Of a stretch of DNA of 18,958 nucleotides, positions 7,494 through 14,910 are shown in pieces. This DNA comes from an uncultured Megasphaera sp. (GTDB lineage: Bacteria; Bacillota; Negativicutes; Veillonellales; Megasphaeraceae): assembly GCF_958350005.1 (NCBI RefSeq), contig NZ_CATWFF010000020.1:1-18958 (forward strand), given 5' to 3'. The position numbers were made by a program, and so were the translations under genes. Under the pieces are notes generated by a model. That model did not search any database, was not told the origin of the DNA, and was given only the letters and a program-made list of their open reading frames with translations. The number at the start of each line of letters is the position of its first letter. The stretch's first letter is position 1.

Positions 7494-7647
7494 TGTCATC
7501 CCTCCCTGTTTGACATTGCTTCATATCAGGCTCCTGCATGGACTTCCACTTGCTCAGCGTATGCGGACTGCATTCACAACAGGGATAGTCCTTGGTATGG
7601 CAGTGGGCGTACACACACGTATTGCAGCTTACTTCTGCGTTATCCAT
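7483..7647 (-). CDS. Small cysteine-rich (zinc-ribbon-like) phage protein, 54 residues
   Basis: This gene is easily missed because it is short and overlaps both neighbours: eight bases with the upstream gene's 3' end and eleven or more with the regulator's start. The ATG at 7647 follows GGGGAG by ten bases. The product has seven cysteines, six of them in the first half arranged CxxC-x4-C-x6-CC-x-C (CNTCVYAHCHTKDYPCCECS), followed by a Trp-containing helix and a polar tail. Closely spaced CxxC and CCxC pairs suggest one bound zinc. Similar cysteine-rich mini-proteins are common beside phage late regulators, but I know of no assigned function. Compact overlaps on both sides support that it is really translated. 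Confidence 0.75.
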   Translation of the reverse strand: MDNAEVSCNTCVYAHCHTKDYPCCECSPHTLSKWKSMQEPDMKQCQTGRDDNDS

Positions 7648-8176
7648 ATATCTTCAGCTCCCCATATTGTTTCTCCCATGATTCAAGATACTGAAATTTC
7701 TGCCCGCATTCCAGTGCCATACACTTCATAAATTCTGGGATACGTACCTCCCCTTCCAAAATAATACCGGCATAAAACTTCAGCTTCTCCTGCAACCAGC
7801 GTAGACGCCCCTGGCGAAAGCCAAATACATCCCATAGCGCATACAGCATCAGTGTATACGTATACTCCATACCAGCCTCAGCCCCAGTGCGTTCTGCCTT
7901 ACCACTAATACCAAGGGCCTTTTTGATCCAGCGAATAAAATCCCGCTTCAACTGCAAATCCAATCCTGCATCATCAAGCTTGTCCCGATAACCTATATAC
8001 CGGTCACCATTATGATTGATATGTTGGCTATATCCATCAACAAGGTTCTCGATTCTGGCAAATCTACCTCGGCCAAAACCATACTTGTCATGTAAGGCCT
8101 GATAAATTAATACCTCCGTGCTGACAATCGCCGCATTGGCAGCCGTATGTCGCCGGGCTTGATTCGATAGGTACAT
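7640..8176 (-). CDS. Uncharacterised phage protein with an internally duplicated motif
   Basis: 178 residues from the ATG at 8176, seven bases after AGGAGG; an earlier ATG at 8182 is one base from that site. Counting from 8182, two segments align: LIYQALHDKYGFGRGRFARI (25-44) and LMLYALWDVFGFRQGRLRWL (111-130), sharing the pattern L...AL.D..GF..GR. Each ends in a tyrosine about seven residues later. The repeats suggest a two-lobed helical protein that arose by duplication. The first half also has an alanine-rich start and a DLQLKRDFIRWIKKALG helix. I recognise the 'GFG..R' style from hypothetical proteins of Bacillota phages, but none with a known role. It lies between the origin-proximal gene and the cysteine-rich protein. 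Confidence 0.75.
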   Translation of the reverse strand: MYLSNQARRHTAANAAIVSTEVLIYQALHDKYGFGRGRFARIENLVDGYSQHINHNGDRYIGYRDKLDDAGLDLQLKRDFIRWIKKALGISGKAERTGAEAGMEYTYTLMLYALWDVFGFRQGRLRWLQEKLKFYAGIILEGEVRIPEFMKCMALECGQKFQYLESWEKQYGELKIYG

Positions 8177-8187
8177 TCCCATCCCTC

Positions 8188-8694
8188 CTATTCTCCTAAT
8201 CTGCCCTGCTGATATGCCGCTGCCGGAATTACTTTCCCCTGCTGTTCGGCAATCCGCAGGTTCTTTAATAATGCAATTACTTCATTCATATATCCGGCAA
8301 GCGGTGCTTTCGTGTCGTCATAGGCCTGCCGGTCTTTCCATCCATGCCCGCCAATAATCGGTTCTATTCGATACCCATAGGTAGGGTCTTGAACCAATAT
8401 AGACCCATTACAGCGCAGGAAGCACAATACATCAGCCAGTTCCGCCGAGTAGAACGGCGCATGGAAGAATAACCACATCCATTGATAATGATCGCCCGGA
8501 TGATAATCTTTAAATTCGTCCGTATAATCATTGACCGGCCATTGTGCCGGATTTCGCTGTGCTTCGACCTTCAAAACGAGATTCTCTGTCAGTTGTATAA
8601 TAGTAGGGTCCCGCTCCAACGTTTTAAGTTTTGGCGTTTCCCACTCTGACAGGATTTCGGCAAACGCCGATTTCACACGCTGCAAATCCATCAT
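8188..8694 (-). CDS. Uncharacterised phage protein
   Basis: 168 residues. Two consecutive ATG codons (8694 and 8691) follow GGGAGG; the second is better spaced (seven bases). The protein is soluble, with a leucine-rich start, an aromatic centre (HYQWMWLFFHAPFYSAELADVL), a single pair of cysteines in that centre, then PTYGYRIEPIIGGHG and a helical C-terminus ending in AYQQGRLGE. I do not recognise the family. It is the first gene after the repeat-rich candidate origin, so it may be driven from there. Its TAG stop is built into the ribosome binding site of the next gene, which indicates co-translation. Confidence 0.75.
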   Translation of the reverse strand: MMDLQRVKSAFAEILSEWETPKLKTLERDPTIIQLTENLVLKVEAQRNPAQWPVNDYTDEFKDYHPGDHYQWMWLFFHAPFYSAELADVLCFLRCNGSILVQDPTYGYRIEPIIGGHGWKDRQAYDDTKAPLAGYMNEVIALLKNLRIAEQQGKVIPAAAYQQGRLGE

Positions 8695-8833
8695 ATTGCC
8701 TCCCTTTTTTCTGTTCCCCCTCAGAGTGGGAACAACTACAGTGCCAAAACCCTAGTATTTATGCGGGTTTTCAGGCCCAAGAAGTTGTTCCCACTAATTT
8801 TCAAAAGGGTATGTGTATTTTTAAAACCACCCT

Positions 8834-8856
8834 TACCCTTATAGAGTTAAAGGGTA
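8834..8856. repeat. Inverted repeat TACCCTT / AAGGGTA in the AT-rich core
   Basis: TACCCTT (8834-8840) pairs with AAGGGTA (8850-8856) across nine bases, with one further wobble pair outside. The same motif recurs at 8805-8811 and as TACCCTAT near 8918. It may be a second protein-binding element or a small hairpin in the unwinding region; it has no T-run and so is not a terminator. Confidence 0.5.
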
Positions 8857-8887
8857 GGTAGTAAAATCTTACGTTTAATATATAAGT

Positions 8888-8906
8888 AGTGGGAACAGTG
8901 GGAACA
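8888..8906 (+). repeat. Tandem pair of 10-bp iterons sharing one base
   Basis: AGTGGGAACAGTGGGAACA contains two perfect copies at a 9-bp period. On the minus strand the pair sits between TTGTTC and TATATA at a 17-base spacing, so a protein bound here could block or control a weak promoter for the gene at 8188-8694. Confidence 0.75.
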
Positions 8907-8967
8907 ATCTATATCTATACCCTATAATCCGCTTGTTTACTGGCTTCATCCTGTTCCCACTCTTCCA

Positions 8968-9012
8968 AAAATTAGTGGGAAAAAATGCCCACTCGCAAAA
9001 TTAGCGGGAACA
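8968..9012 (+). repeat. Long-form iterons AAAATTAGYGGGAAMA
   Basis: Two 16-bp direct copies (8968-8983 and 8997-9012) lie 29 bases apart, and a third copy occurs in inverse orientation at 8786-8801. They extend the 10-bp element by AAAATT on the 5' side. Within this block AGTGGG (8974-8979) and CCCACT (8988-8993) also form an inverted repeat with an eight-base spacer. Confidence 0.7.
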
Positions 9013-9014
9013 AG

Positions 9015-11930
9015 CTAAAACAGCGGTTTCTGCCTGCCTGCGTCAGAAATACTGATAACTCTTACCAGTTGGCCATTTATATCACGCATACGTCTGCGAT
9101 ATCGTACTTTACCTGACGACGGTTCTGATTCGGTGTCGATTTTCCCGGCCAGAGCGAACTCTTTCAGAAGCTTCGCCGGACTAAACCCATTGTCTTCCAT
9201 GGCCTTTGTCAGCCCCTCAGGGTAAATACAGAGCTTATTGTCCTTCCAAAATCCAAGCAGCGGCGGCGTATACCGGTCGTCTGGCGTACGGATAAACTTG
9301 GATGCGTTGGCACTGATCCAGTTTTCCACAAACTCCCAGGCCCGCGCCACATCCGATAGCTGGTCCTTCGTCGGCAGGGATCTCATAGCCTGTCCTGCCA
9401 TAGCCAGCGCTTCCTGCATGGCTGTATTCGCCTCTTCGCCGAACAGCCACAGACTGACGAGATAGTCCGTCGTCGCCAACAGGCTAACGGCAGATAAATG
9501 GGCTTCGGAATATCCCCAGAAGTGCTGTGACAGGTATGCTGCCACATCGTTATACACGACACCGACGGACGCTTTATCCTGCAGCACGTCGTCCATAAAC
9601 CGCGGCCCGGCAATACCGTACTGGTCGCTGATATGGCATTTTCTGGCCAACTCATCTGGCAGAATAGGCGACGTGTTGATTTCAAGAACCCGGTTCTTGA
9701 CGCCCTGAATAGAGTTTTCCTTGGTCAGTGGTTCTTCGCCGTTGGCAATGCCGATAACACGCCACGACGCCGTCCGCTGCAGGCCCGTTTTGCTGGCCCG
9801 GCCCTTGCCTTTGCCGCCTTCCAGCATGTAGGCAATATATTCCAGCTGTTCCTGCTTGTCTTTACCGCCGCCGGCAACCTGTCGTTCATTAATGCCGACA
9901 GGGAAATCCGACGACAGCTGCAGCTTTCGTTCCAGCCCGTTCTTCGTTGTCAGAAACGACGTCATGAGCTGATCTGGGATTCCCCATGGCGACAGGGCAA
10001 ACTTAATGGCTGCCGTCTTACCGCCGCCGGACGTCCCCCAGAAATAGAGCAGGAAGTTCCGGCGATGCGGCGAAATGCGCAGCAGCGGCGCCGCAAATCC
10101 GGCAGCAAGCACCAGGCGGGCATAGGGATGCTGACGGACCTCGCAGGCAAGCTGTTTCCAGCCTTCCAGTGTCCCTGATTCAACGAAGGCTGATGTCATA
10201 TCGCCGTCATCGTCCAGCTCAATCCGATAGGACGTGCGCTGCGGCAGTACAAATTCCGTCTCATGATTGCGCCAACCCAGGCGGGACACGCTGTATTGCA
10301 GTGGAATACGCTGTACATTGATGTTTCCCAGGTCCTGCAGGTATTTCACCAGGTACTTACTCGACTCCGACGTCACATCGATGCCGTAATCGGCCAGCTT
10401 GATGATACTGCGGCTATTGAAAACAGTACTGCGGGCCTGGACGACGCGCCGCCATTGACGATAATACTGAAAGCACAGCTCGACCTTTTCCTGGTCTGTA
10501 TCGACATTGAAGATGCGCGCCGTCAGGACGATCGGCGAACCGCTGGCTAAATTCCGCTTTTCGCCGTTGTTTTCCGTCTTCTGTATCTGCTCTATGCCAT
10601 GAGCAGATACAGCGAATCCCGGCGGGATAATCAGGTCAATAGGGCAGTCCGGAAGAATGCGCTGCGTCGTAACATCCCGTGCGTTATCGCCGGCCTCAGC
10701 ATGGTCTTTCGGGACGACATGCATATGCTGCTGCCTCTGTTGTGCAAGGGCCTTGGATAAATCATTCAGATTGACATGCCCCTTGCATCGATCTTTGAAT
10801 CTGGCAAACTCCATGCTGTCCTTGTCCTGCAAGAGTGCCAGGCTCCCCATGACCTCCGGTGTAAACACCGCGTCTGCTGTCGGAATGGAAATATCACGGA
10901 CGACAGCCCGCGCCTTGGGGATGGCCGCCAGGGACCATGACGACGGACATTTTACCTGACACGCATCGCAGCCGGTGAAGTGCAGCGTCTTCTGGATATA
11001 TTCGCACGTTGCCGGCGCCATATGTTCCAGGGCCTCGTCAATTTTCTCCTGCACCTGCCGCTCATCGTATCGGCGGCGGTCAATTCGGGACAACTCGTGA
11101 CAAGCCGCAACGCCGTCGGACGCCCTGGCCACATTCGTCAGCATGGCCAGCCACTCGTCATAGGAAATCGTTGCCGCATCAATCTGGCAGTGCTGCAAAA
11201 ACCGGCAGTTTGCCAGCATATATTTGGCGTTGCCGTCCGTTTCACGCCGCTTAAATGTCGCTTCCCGTTTTTCCGTCTTCTTTGGAATCTCAACGGCCAG
11301 ATTTGACAGCAAATCGTAGTCATACCGCAGGTCATAGGATGCATCGATGACCTCACACTGTACAGGATCACTCTTGTAATTGTACGTACCAGGAACCCGC
11401 AGCACGCGGGACAGGTCCGCCACAGGGTCAATGTGCCATCCCTTGCGGCTGGCCCGATTACGAAGCAGCTGCTGTACCTTTCGGGCTGCCGCCATGACAT
11501 CCTGTCGGTTTTCATCTGTAATCGTAATGGGCTCATCCAGCAGCCAGTATACGTGGAGACCATGACCGGAACTGACAACGACAGACGGCGGCAGGTTCTC
11601 CGGTATCAGCGACAGCGCTGATGGAATATCTGGCGGCAGGTTGGTTTTGGCGTGAGAAGCAGCGTCGGCAATATCAATGTCAGCCCAAAAGGTGCCTAAC
11701 TGATACACATCATCCTGTTTCGCCCGCAATAGAATGGACTTTAGCGGCGTTCGCACAGCACCGAGCGAATAAAACACGTCCATATGCTGTGTTGTAAGCG
11801 CTGCGGCCTTGTCCATCATCTCCGCGGTCTGCGACACAGGAAACTGATGCGACAGCTTTTTCTGCGGCGTCCACAGATAGACGTAGCCGCTCATGCCTTT
11901 ATATATAGCATCTAAAAATGTAGTATCCAT
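9015..11930 (-). CDS. Phage/plasmid-type primase-helicase: archaeo-eukaryotic-like primase plus DUF927-type ATPase
   Basis: 971 residues. The N-terminal 200 residues have archaeo-eukaryotic primase features: the metal-binding ADID (83-86), the SSGHGLHVYW loop (120-129) with its histidine, and DPVADLSRVLRVPGTYNYK (168-186). A cysteine-rich stretch (C...GCDACQVKC) near 320-345 may bind zinc. From about 430 (IDLIIPPGFAVSAHGI) begins a DUF927-like region with Walker A GTSGGGKT (632-639), FPVGINERQ as the B-like strand, and RASKTGLQRTASWRVIGIANGEE as the sensor region. The C-terminal part has a winged-helix-like tail. It would unwind the origin and lay primers, likely as a hexamer. ATG lies two bases after the SF1 helicase stop, with a weak binding site, so translation is probably coupled. 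The candidate origin follows immediately. Confidence 0.85.
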   Translation of the reverse strand: MDTTFLDAIYKGMSGYVYLWTPQKKLSHQFPVSQTAEMMDKAAALTTQHMDVFYSLGAVRTPLKSILLRAKQDDVYQLGTFWADIDIADAASHAKTNLPPDIPSALSLIPENLPPSVVVSSGHGLHVYWLLDEPITITDENRQDVMAAARKVQQLLRNRASRKGWHIDPVADLSRVLRVPGTYNYKSDPVQCEVIDASYDLRYDYDLLSNLAVEIPKKTEKREATFKRRETDGNAKYMLANCRFLQHCQIDAATISYDEWLAMLTNVARASDGVAACHELSRIDRRRYDERQVQEKIDEALEHMAPATCEYIQKTLHFTGCDACQVKCPSSWSLAAIPKARAVVRDISIPTADAVFTPEVMGSLALLQDKDSMEFARFKDRCKGHVNLNDLSKALAQQRQQHMHVVPKDHAEAGDNARDVTTQRILPDCPIDLIIPPGFAVSAHGIEQIQKTENNGEKRNLASGSPIVLTARIFNVDTDQEKVELCFQYYRQWRRVVQARSTVFNSRSIIKLADYGIDVTSESSKYLVKYLQDLGNINVQRIPLQYSVSRLGWRNHETEFVLPQRTSYRIELDDDGDMTSAFVESGTLEGWKQLACEVRQHPYARLVLAAGFAAPLLRISPHRRNFLLYFWGTSGGGKTAAIKFALSPWGIPDQLMTSFLTTKNGLERKLQLSSDFPVGINERQVAGGGKDKQEQLEYIAYMLEGGKGKGRASKTGLQRTASWRVIGIANGEEPLTKENSIQGVKNRVLEINTSPILPDELARKCHISDQYGIAGPRFMDDVLQDKASVGVVYNDVAAYLSQHFWGYSEAHLSAVSLLATTDYLVSLWLFGEEANTAMQEALAMAGQAMRSLPTKDQLSDVARAWEFVENWISANASKFIRTPDDRYTPPLLGFWKDNKLCIYPEGLTKAMEDNGFSPAKLLKEFALAGKIDTESEPSSGKVRYRRRMRDINGQLVRVISISDAGRQKPLF

Positions 11931-11932
11931 AC

Positions 11933-13126
11933 TTATCGCATCCAGACTAATTCTTGTTTCGCCCGCGTAATTGCCGTATACTGCCAGCGCGCCTGAAATA
12001 AAGGATCACTCCCTGACGGCCAGCTATCGTCGAACACAACAATGCGGTTCCATTCACTTCCCTGCGCTGCATGGCAGGTAATGCAATAGGCAAACTGAAA
12101 AATAAGTTTCCGCATCCACCGGCGCTGATCGGCGTCGCAAAACAGCGATTTCGGCTCAAACACGAGGTCTTTGAAAACACCGCGGTAATCGCCAATAGGG
12201 ATAAAATCCATGACATGGTCATACGTCACATGGGGCCGTTTTCCCCGCCACGGCGTTTTTATACGGTGTTCCTCTTCACGAATATGTCGGCAATACCCAA
12301 TCATGCCGTTTACCAGGGGGTACGTGCCCGTTCCGCCTTCGAGGATGCTGCTCCAGTCATTTCGCTTGCAAATCAGCTTTTCCATTGATTCCGGCAGATC
12401 CTGGCTCATGTGCCCCAAAATCATGCGCGCCTTGGCATTCAGAGCCTGAATCGTCGCGTTGCGGCCGGCAATAATCTGCCCGGCCCAGGGAAGTATCTGC
12501 GGCAAGTCTGTATCCATCATCGATTTCGGCAGCTGGTATATGACGCCGCTGACGGACTCATCCGGAAGTAACGGAATGCCTTTGCGGATCTTGTCAGCCA
12601 GGTGCGGGATAGCGCTGCCCGAATCTTGCCGGACAATCTCATCCAGAATAACATCCGGATGCTGCAGCAGCTCCGATTCCTCATCGCAGACCGGCGGCAG
12701 CTGGAATGGGTCGCCAATCGCAAGAATGGGAATATCAAACGAGCGTAAGTCATTCAGCATCTTTTTCCCGACCATCGAGGCTTCGTCGACAATAATCAGT
12801 TTCGGCTTTGGATTCAGCCGTTCTTTCAGCGTCGACACAACCCGCTTTCGCGGACCGCCTGGCGTGTTGACAGTGACTGTGTCGACGTCATAAATCAGCG
12901 AATGAATCGTTTTGGCACACATGCCGTTTTGCCGCATCACCAGCGCCGCCTTGCCAGTAAAGGCGCAAAATGCCGTATTCTCACCAGCCAGCTCATCAGC
13001 AATAGCCTGGGCTGTAAAGGTTTTCCCCGTTCCTGCGTAGCCGGCTAATTTAAATATCTGTGTATTGCCGTCTTTATACCATTTTTTTGCCTTGTTCAGC
13101 GCGTTTTGCTGTTGTCCGTTGAGCAT
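11933..13126 (-). CDS. SF1B DNA helicase, RecD/Dda-like
   Basis: 397 residues. Motifs in order: Walker A GYAGTGKT (29-36), FTGKAA (56-61), Walker B LIIVDEAS (110-117), motif III AIGDPFQLPPV (136-146), an EIVRQDSGS motif IV region, then after an insertion ITCHAAQGSEWNRIVVFDD (motif V) and QYTAITRAKQELVWMR (motif VI) at the C-terminus. This is the compact Dda/RecD2 layout of phage replication helicases that move 5' to 3' on single strands, remodel forks and displace bound proteins. ATG follows GGAGGAG well, and the gene starts 31 bases inside the end of the nuclease gene. Its product lies in the same operon as SSB, primase-helicase and SF2 helicase. The annealing or replication role is inferred from family and context. 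Confidence 0.9.
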   Translation of the reverse strand: MLNGQQQNALNKAKKWYKDGNTQIFKLAGYAGTGKTFTAQAIADELAGENTAFCAFTGKAALVMRQNGMCAKTIHSLIYDVDTVTVNTPGGPRKRVVSTLKERLNPKPKLIIVDEASMVGKKMLNDLRSFDIPILAIGDPFQLPPVCDEESELLQHPDVILDEIVRQDSGSAIPHLADKIRKGIPLLPDESVSGVIYQLPKSMMDTDLPQILPWAGQIIAGRNATIQALNAKARMILGHMSQDLPESMEKLICKRNDWSSILEGGTGTYPLVNGMIGYCRHIREEEHRIKTPWRGKRPHVTYDHVMDFIPIGDYRGVFKDLVFEPKSLFCDADQRRWMRKLIFQFAYCITCHAAQGSEWNRIVVFDDSWPSGSDPLFQARWQYTAITRAKQELVWMR

Positions 13127-13533
13127 GGTTCACTCCTCCCCTGTAAAATGCAGGCCGCATCCTCTACGGTCCGGGCAACGCCGGCCCAGGCCCCCTGCTG
13201 CTGCAGGAAGGCAAGCATTTCTTTCTGCTTGACACTGACCCGGCCCGTCTTCTGCTTCACTTCGACGGCCGCAAATACGGCAATCCGTTGGCCGACCATA
13301 TCCGGCGTAATCGTTACCGGCACGAAACCAAACAAGTCGGGAAATCCGACAGGCAGGCCCGTCTGAAAGGGCCGCGGATTGGAAAGAACCAGCGTATTGC
13401 TGCCCGGCGTCAGATTCATATGCTGTGCGTCGCCTGTCCATCCGCGTCCGACATTACCGCGGAACAACGTGCCCAGTTGGTTTTTCGATATATACAGTCG
13501 TATTTTATTCTGCAAATCATGTTCTCTTGTCAT
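13096..13533 (-). CDS. VRR-NUC domain nuclease
   Basis: 145 residues, the usual size for stand-alone phage VRR-NUC proteins. The catalytic core of this PD-(D/E)XK fold is visible: GFPDLFGF (63-70) supplies the aspartate (D66), AAVEVKQKTGR (88-98) the E-x-K pair (E91, K93), and KQKEMLAFLQQQGAWAGVA (102-120) the following helix with its conserved glutamine. Members cleave structured DNA such as Holliday-like or flapped junctions. The ATG follows AGGAG by six to seven bases. The last 31 bases overlap the SF1 helicase gene in another frame. Set among helicases and a recombinase-type ATPase, it is likely a recombination or replication-intermediate resolvase. Confidence 0.88.
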   Translation of the reverse strand: MTREHDLQNKIRLYISKNQLGTLFRGNVGRGWTGDAQHMNLTPGSNTLVLSNPRPFQTGLPVGFPDLFGFVPVTITPDMVGQRIAVFAAVEVKQKTGRVSVKQKEMLAFLQQQGAWAGVARTVEDAACILQGRSEPCSTDNSKTR

Positions 13534-13542
13534 GCCTATCTC

Positions 13543-14910
13543 CTATCCTTTAATGCCTTTCACGTGGGCCATTTTAGACACCCAGCCCAATTTATAGCCC
13601 CGTGCAATGGCAATCGATTCCAGTTCTTTCTTCGTCTTCGCCCGGCCAATTTCCATCCGTCGTTCCCGCTTGATGCGGGCAATTTCCTGCAAATCCCCGT
13701 CGGCCTGCTTGAGTTCCCGGGCAGCCGCCGGCTTTGCATATCCGCAATACGGGCATACTCGCAAATGCGACTCATAGACCTGGTAACATTTTTCACACAT
13801 CGTAATCGGTACCGTTGTGCCGGACCGCTTCCGCTTCGGCTTGACGTCCAGCGTCCATTCCCGATCTTCATCAGGAAGCCCGTGACGGAAACAGTTGCCG
13901 GCATGGTCGATAATGACGGCGACTTTATGGGGATTCTCCGGATCGGGGCGCATAGCCCGCATGGCCTGCTGTATGTATAACGTCAGGGATTGCGTCGGCC
14001 TGGCCAGAATAACGGCTTCCATACCAGGCACGTCAAACCCTTCGCCGAACAAATCGACATTGCACAGGACCTTGATTTCTCGACGGCGGAACCGCTCGAT
14101 AATCGCATTTCGCAGGGATTTATCCGTGTCTCCGTCGACATGCTGCGCCGGAATTCCGGCTTCCCGGAACAGGGCCGCCACATGCTCGCTGTGCTTTCGC
14201 GTGACGCAGTAGCAGCAGGCCTGTTTCCCATCAGCCAGTTTCCGATAGTTCTCTACAATATCGCCGATAATGTCGGCGTCGTTTACAGCCTGTTCCAGCT
14301 CCGATTTGACATAATCGCCCATCCGGCTGTGCACAGCGCCCATATTGGCCTTGCTGGGCGGCGCAAAATACCGGTACGGTGCCAGATTGCCCCACTCGAT
14401 CAGCTGTTGTACGGACGGCCCCATAATCAGCGTATCAAACACGTCTCCCAGTCCCGAGCCGCCCAGGCGCGCCGGCGTTGCCGTTACACCGAGAACATGG
14501 GCCTCAGGATACCAGGACATAATCTTTCGCCACGTAGCAGCCGTTGCATGGTGCGCTTCGTCGATGACAATAAACTGGACGTCTGGAAGCTGCTCCAGCC
14601 GTTTGGCCACGGTCTGGGTACTGCCAATCTGTACCGACTGCGAAGCGTCCATAGGAACGCCGGATGCAATCACGCCGTGATGGATGTCCATAGATTGAAA
14701 CGTCCGGTCCGCCTGATCCAGCAGTTCTTTGCGGTGTACGATGAACAGCGTCCGCACGCCCTGCAGTTGTGCCTTTGCAATCATCCAGCCAACCATAACG
14801 GTCTTACCTGCGCCACAGGGGGCTACAGCGCATACACGCCGCGCCCCCTGTGCATAGGCATCCCATACAGCCTGTACTATTTTCGTCTGATAGGGCCGTA
14901 AGGCAATCAT
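13543..14910 (-). CDS. SF2 DEAD/DEAH-box DNA helicase with C-terminal zinc finger
   Basis: 455 residues. LRPYQ (4-8) is the Q-like motif, APCGAGKT (30-37) Walker A, VIDEAH (115-120) motif II, VTATPARL near 140 motif III, followed by the helicase C domain with the SLTLYIQQAMRAMRPD motif VI. Near the C-terminus CEKC (372-375) and CPYC (386-389) form a four-cysteine zinc site, and the final RGYKLGWVSKMAHVKGIKG is common to phage helicases of this type. The ATG overlaps the SSB stop by one base (TAATG), which couples it to SSB. It likely serves phage recombination or fork restart, with the annealing ATPase, SSB and VRR-NUC encoded around it. Confidence 0.9.
   Translation of the reverse strand: MIALRPYQTKIVQAVWDAYAQGARRVCAVAPCGAGKTVMVGWMIAKAQLQGVRTLFIVHRKELLDQADRTFQSMDIHHGVIASGVPMDASQSVQIGSTQTVAKRLEQLPDVQFIVIDEAHHATAATWRKIMSWYPEAHVLGVTATPARLGGSGLGDVFDTLIMGPSVQQLIEWGNLAPYRYFAPPSKANMGAVHSRMGDYVKSELEQAVNDADIIGDIVENYRKLADGKQACCYCVTRKHSEHVAALFREAGIPAQHVDGDTDKSLRNAIIERFRRREIKVLCNVDLFGEGFDVPGMEAVILARPTQSLTLYIQQAMRAMRPDPENPHKVAVIIDHAGNCFRHGLPDEDREWTLDVKPKRKRSGTTVPITMCEKCYQVYESHLRVCPYCGYAKPAAARELKQADGDLQEIARIKRERRMEIGRAKTKKELESIAIARGYKLGWVSKMAHVKGIKG

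Larger units (their letters stand above)
8695..9014. other. Candidate replication origin: iteron-rich intergenic region
   Basis: This 320-base stretch has no gene. It carries five perfect copies of AGTGGGAACA or its complement (plus at 8725, 8888, 8897; minus at 8786, 8952), three one-mismatch copies (8712-8721, 8974-8983, 9003-9012) and a partial copy at 8984-8993. Around them is an AT-rich core (8821-8880 is 32% GC by count). Clustered short repeats in both orientations beside an AT-rich block, directly downstream of a primase-helicase gene, are the usual look of an iteron-type origin. The repeats could alternatively be operators. Confidence 0.6.

Noticed and set aside
8712..8734. Terminator formed by the inverted iteron pair TGTTCCC / GGGAACA
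   Set aside because: The stem is reasonable, but no T-run follows in either direction (the minus side continues with AGAAAAAAGGG); better explained as paired protein-binding sites.
8923..8928. TATAAT on the plus strand as a promoter
   Set aside because: No -35 at a usable distance and no TG extension, and no plus-strand gene follows.
8712..9012. CRISPR array
   Set aside because: The units are 10-16 bp, in mixed orientation and irregularly spaced; there are no uniform spacers.
13990..14901. 303-codon plus-strand frame
   Set aside because: Fully antisense to the SF2 helicase, whose motifs are unambiguous.
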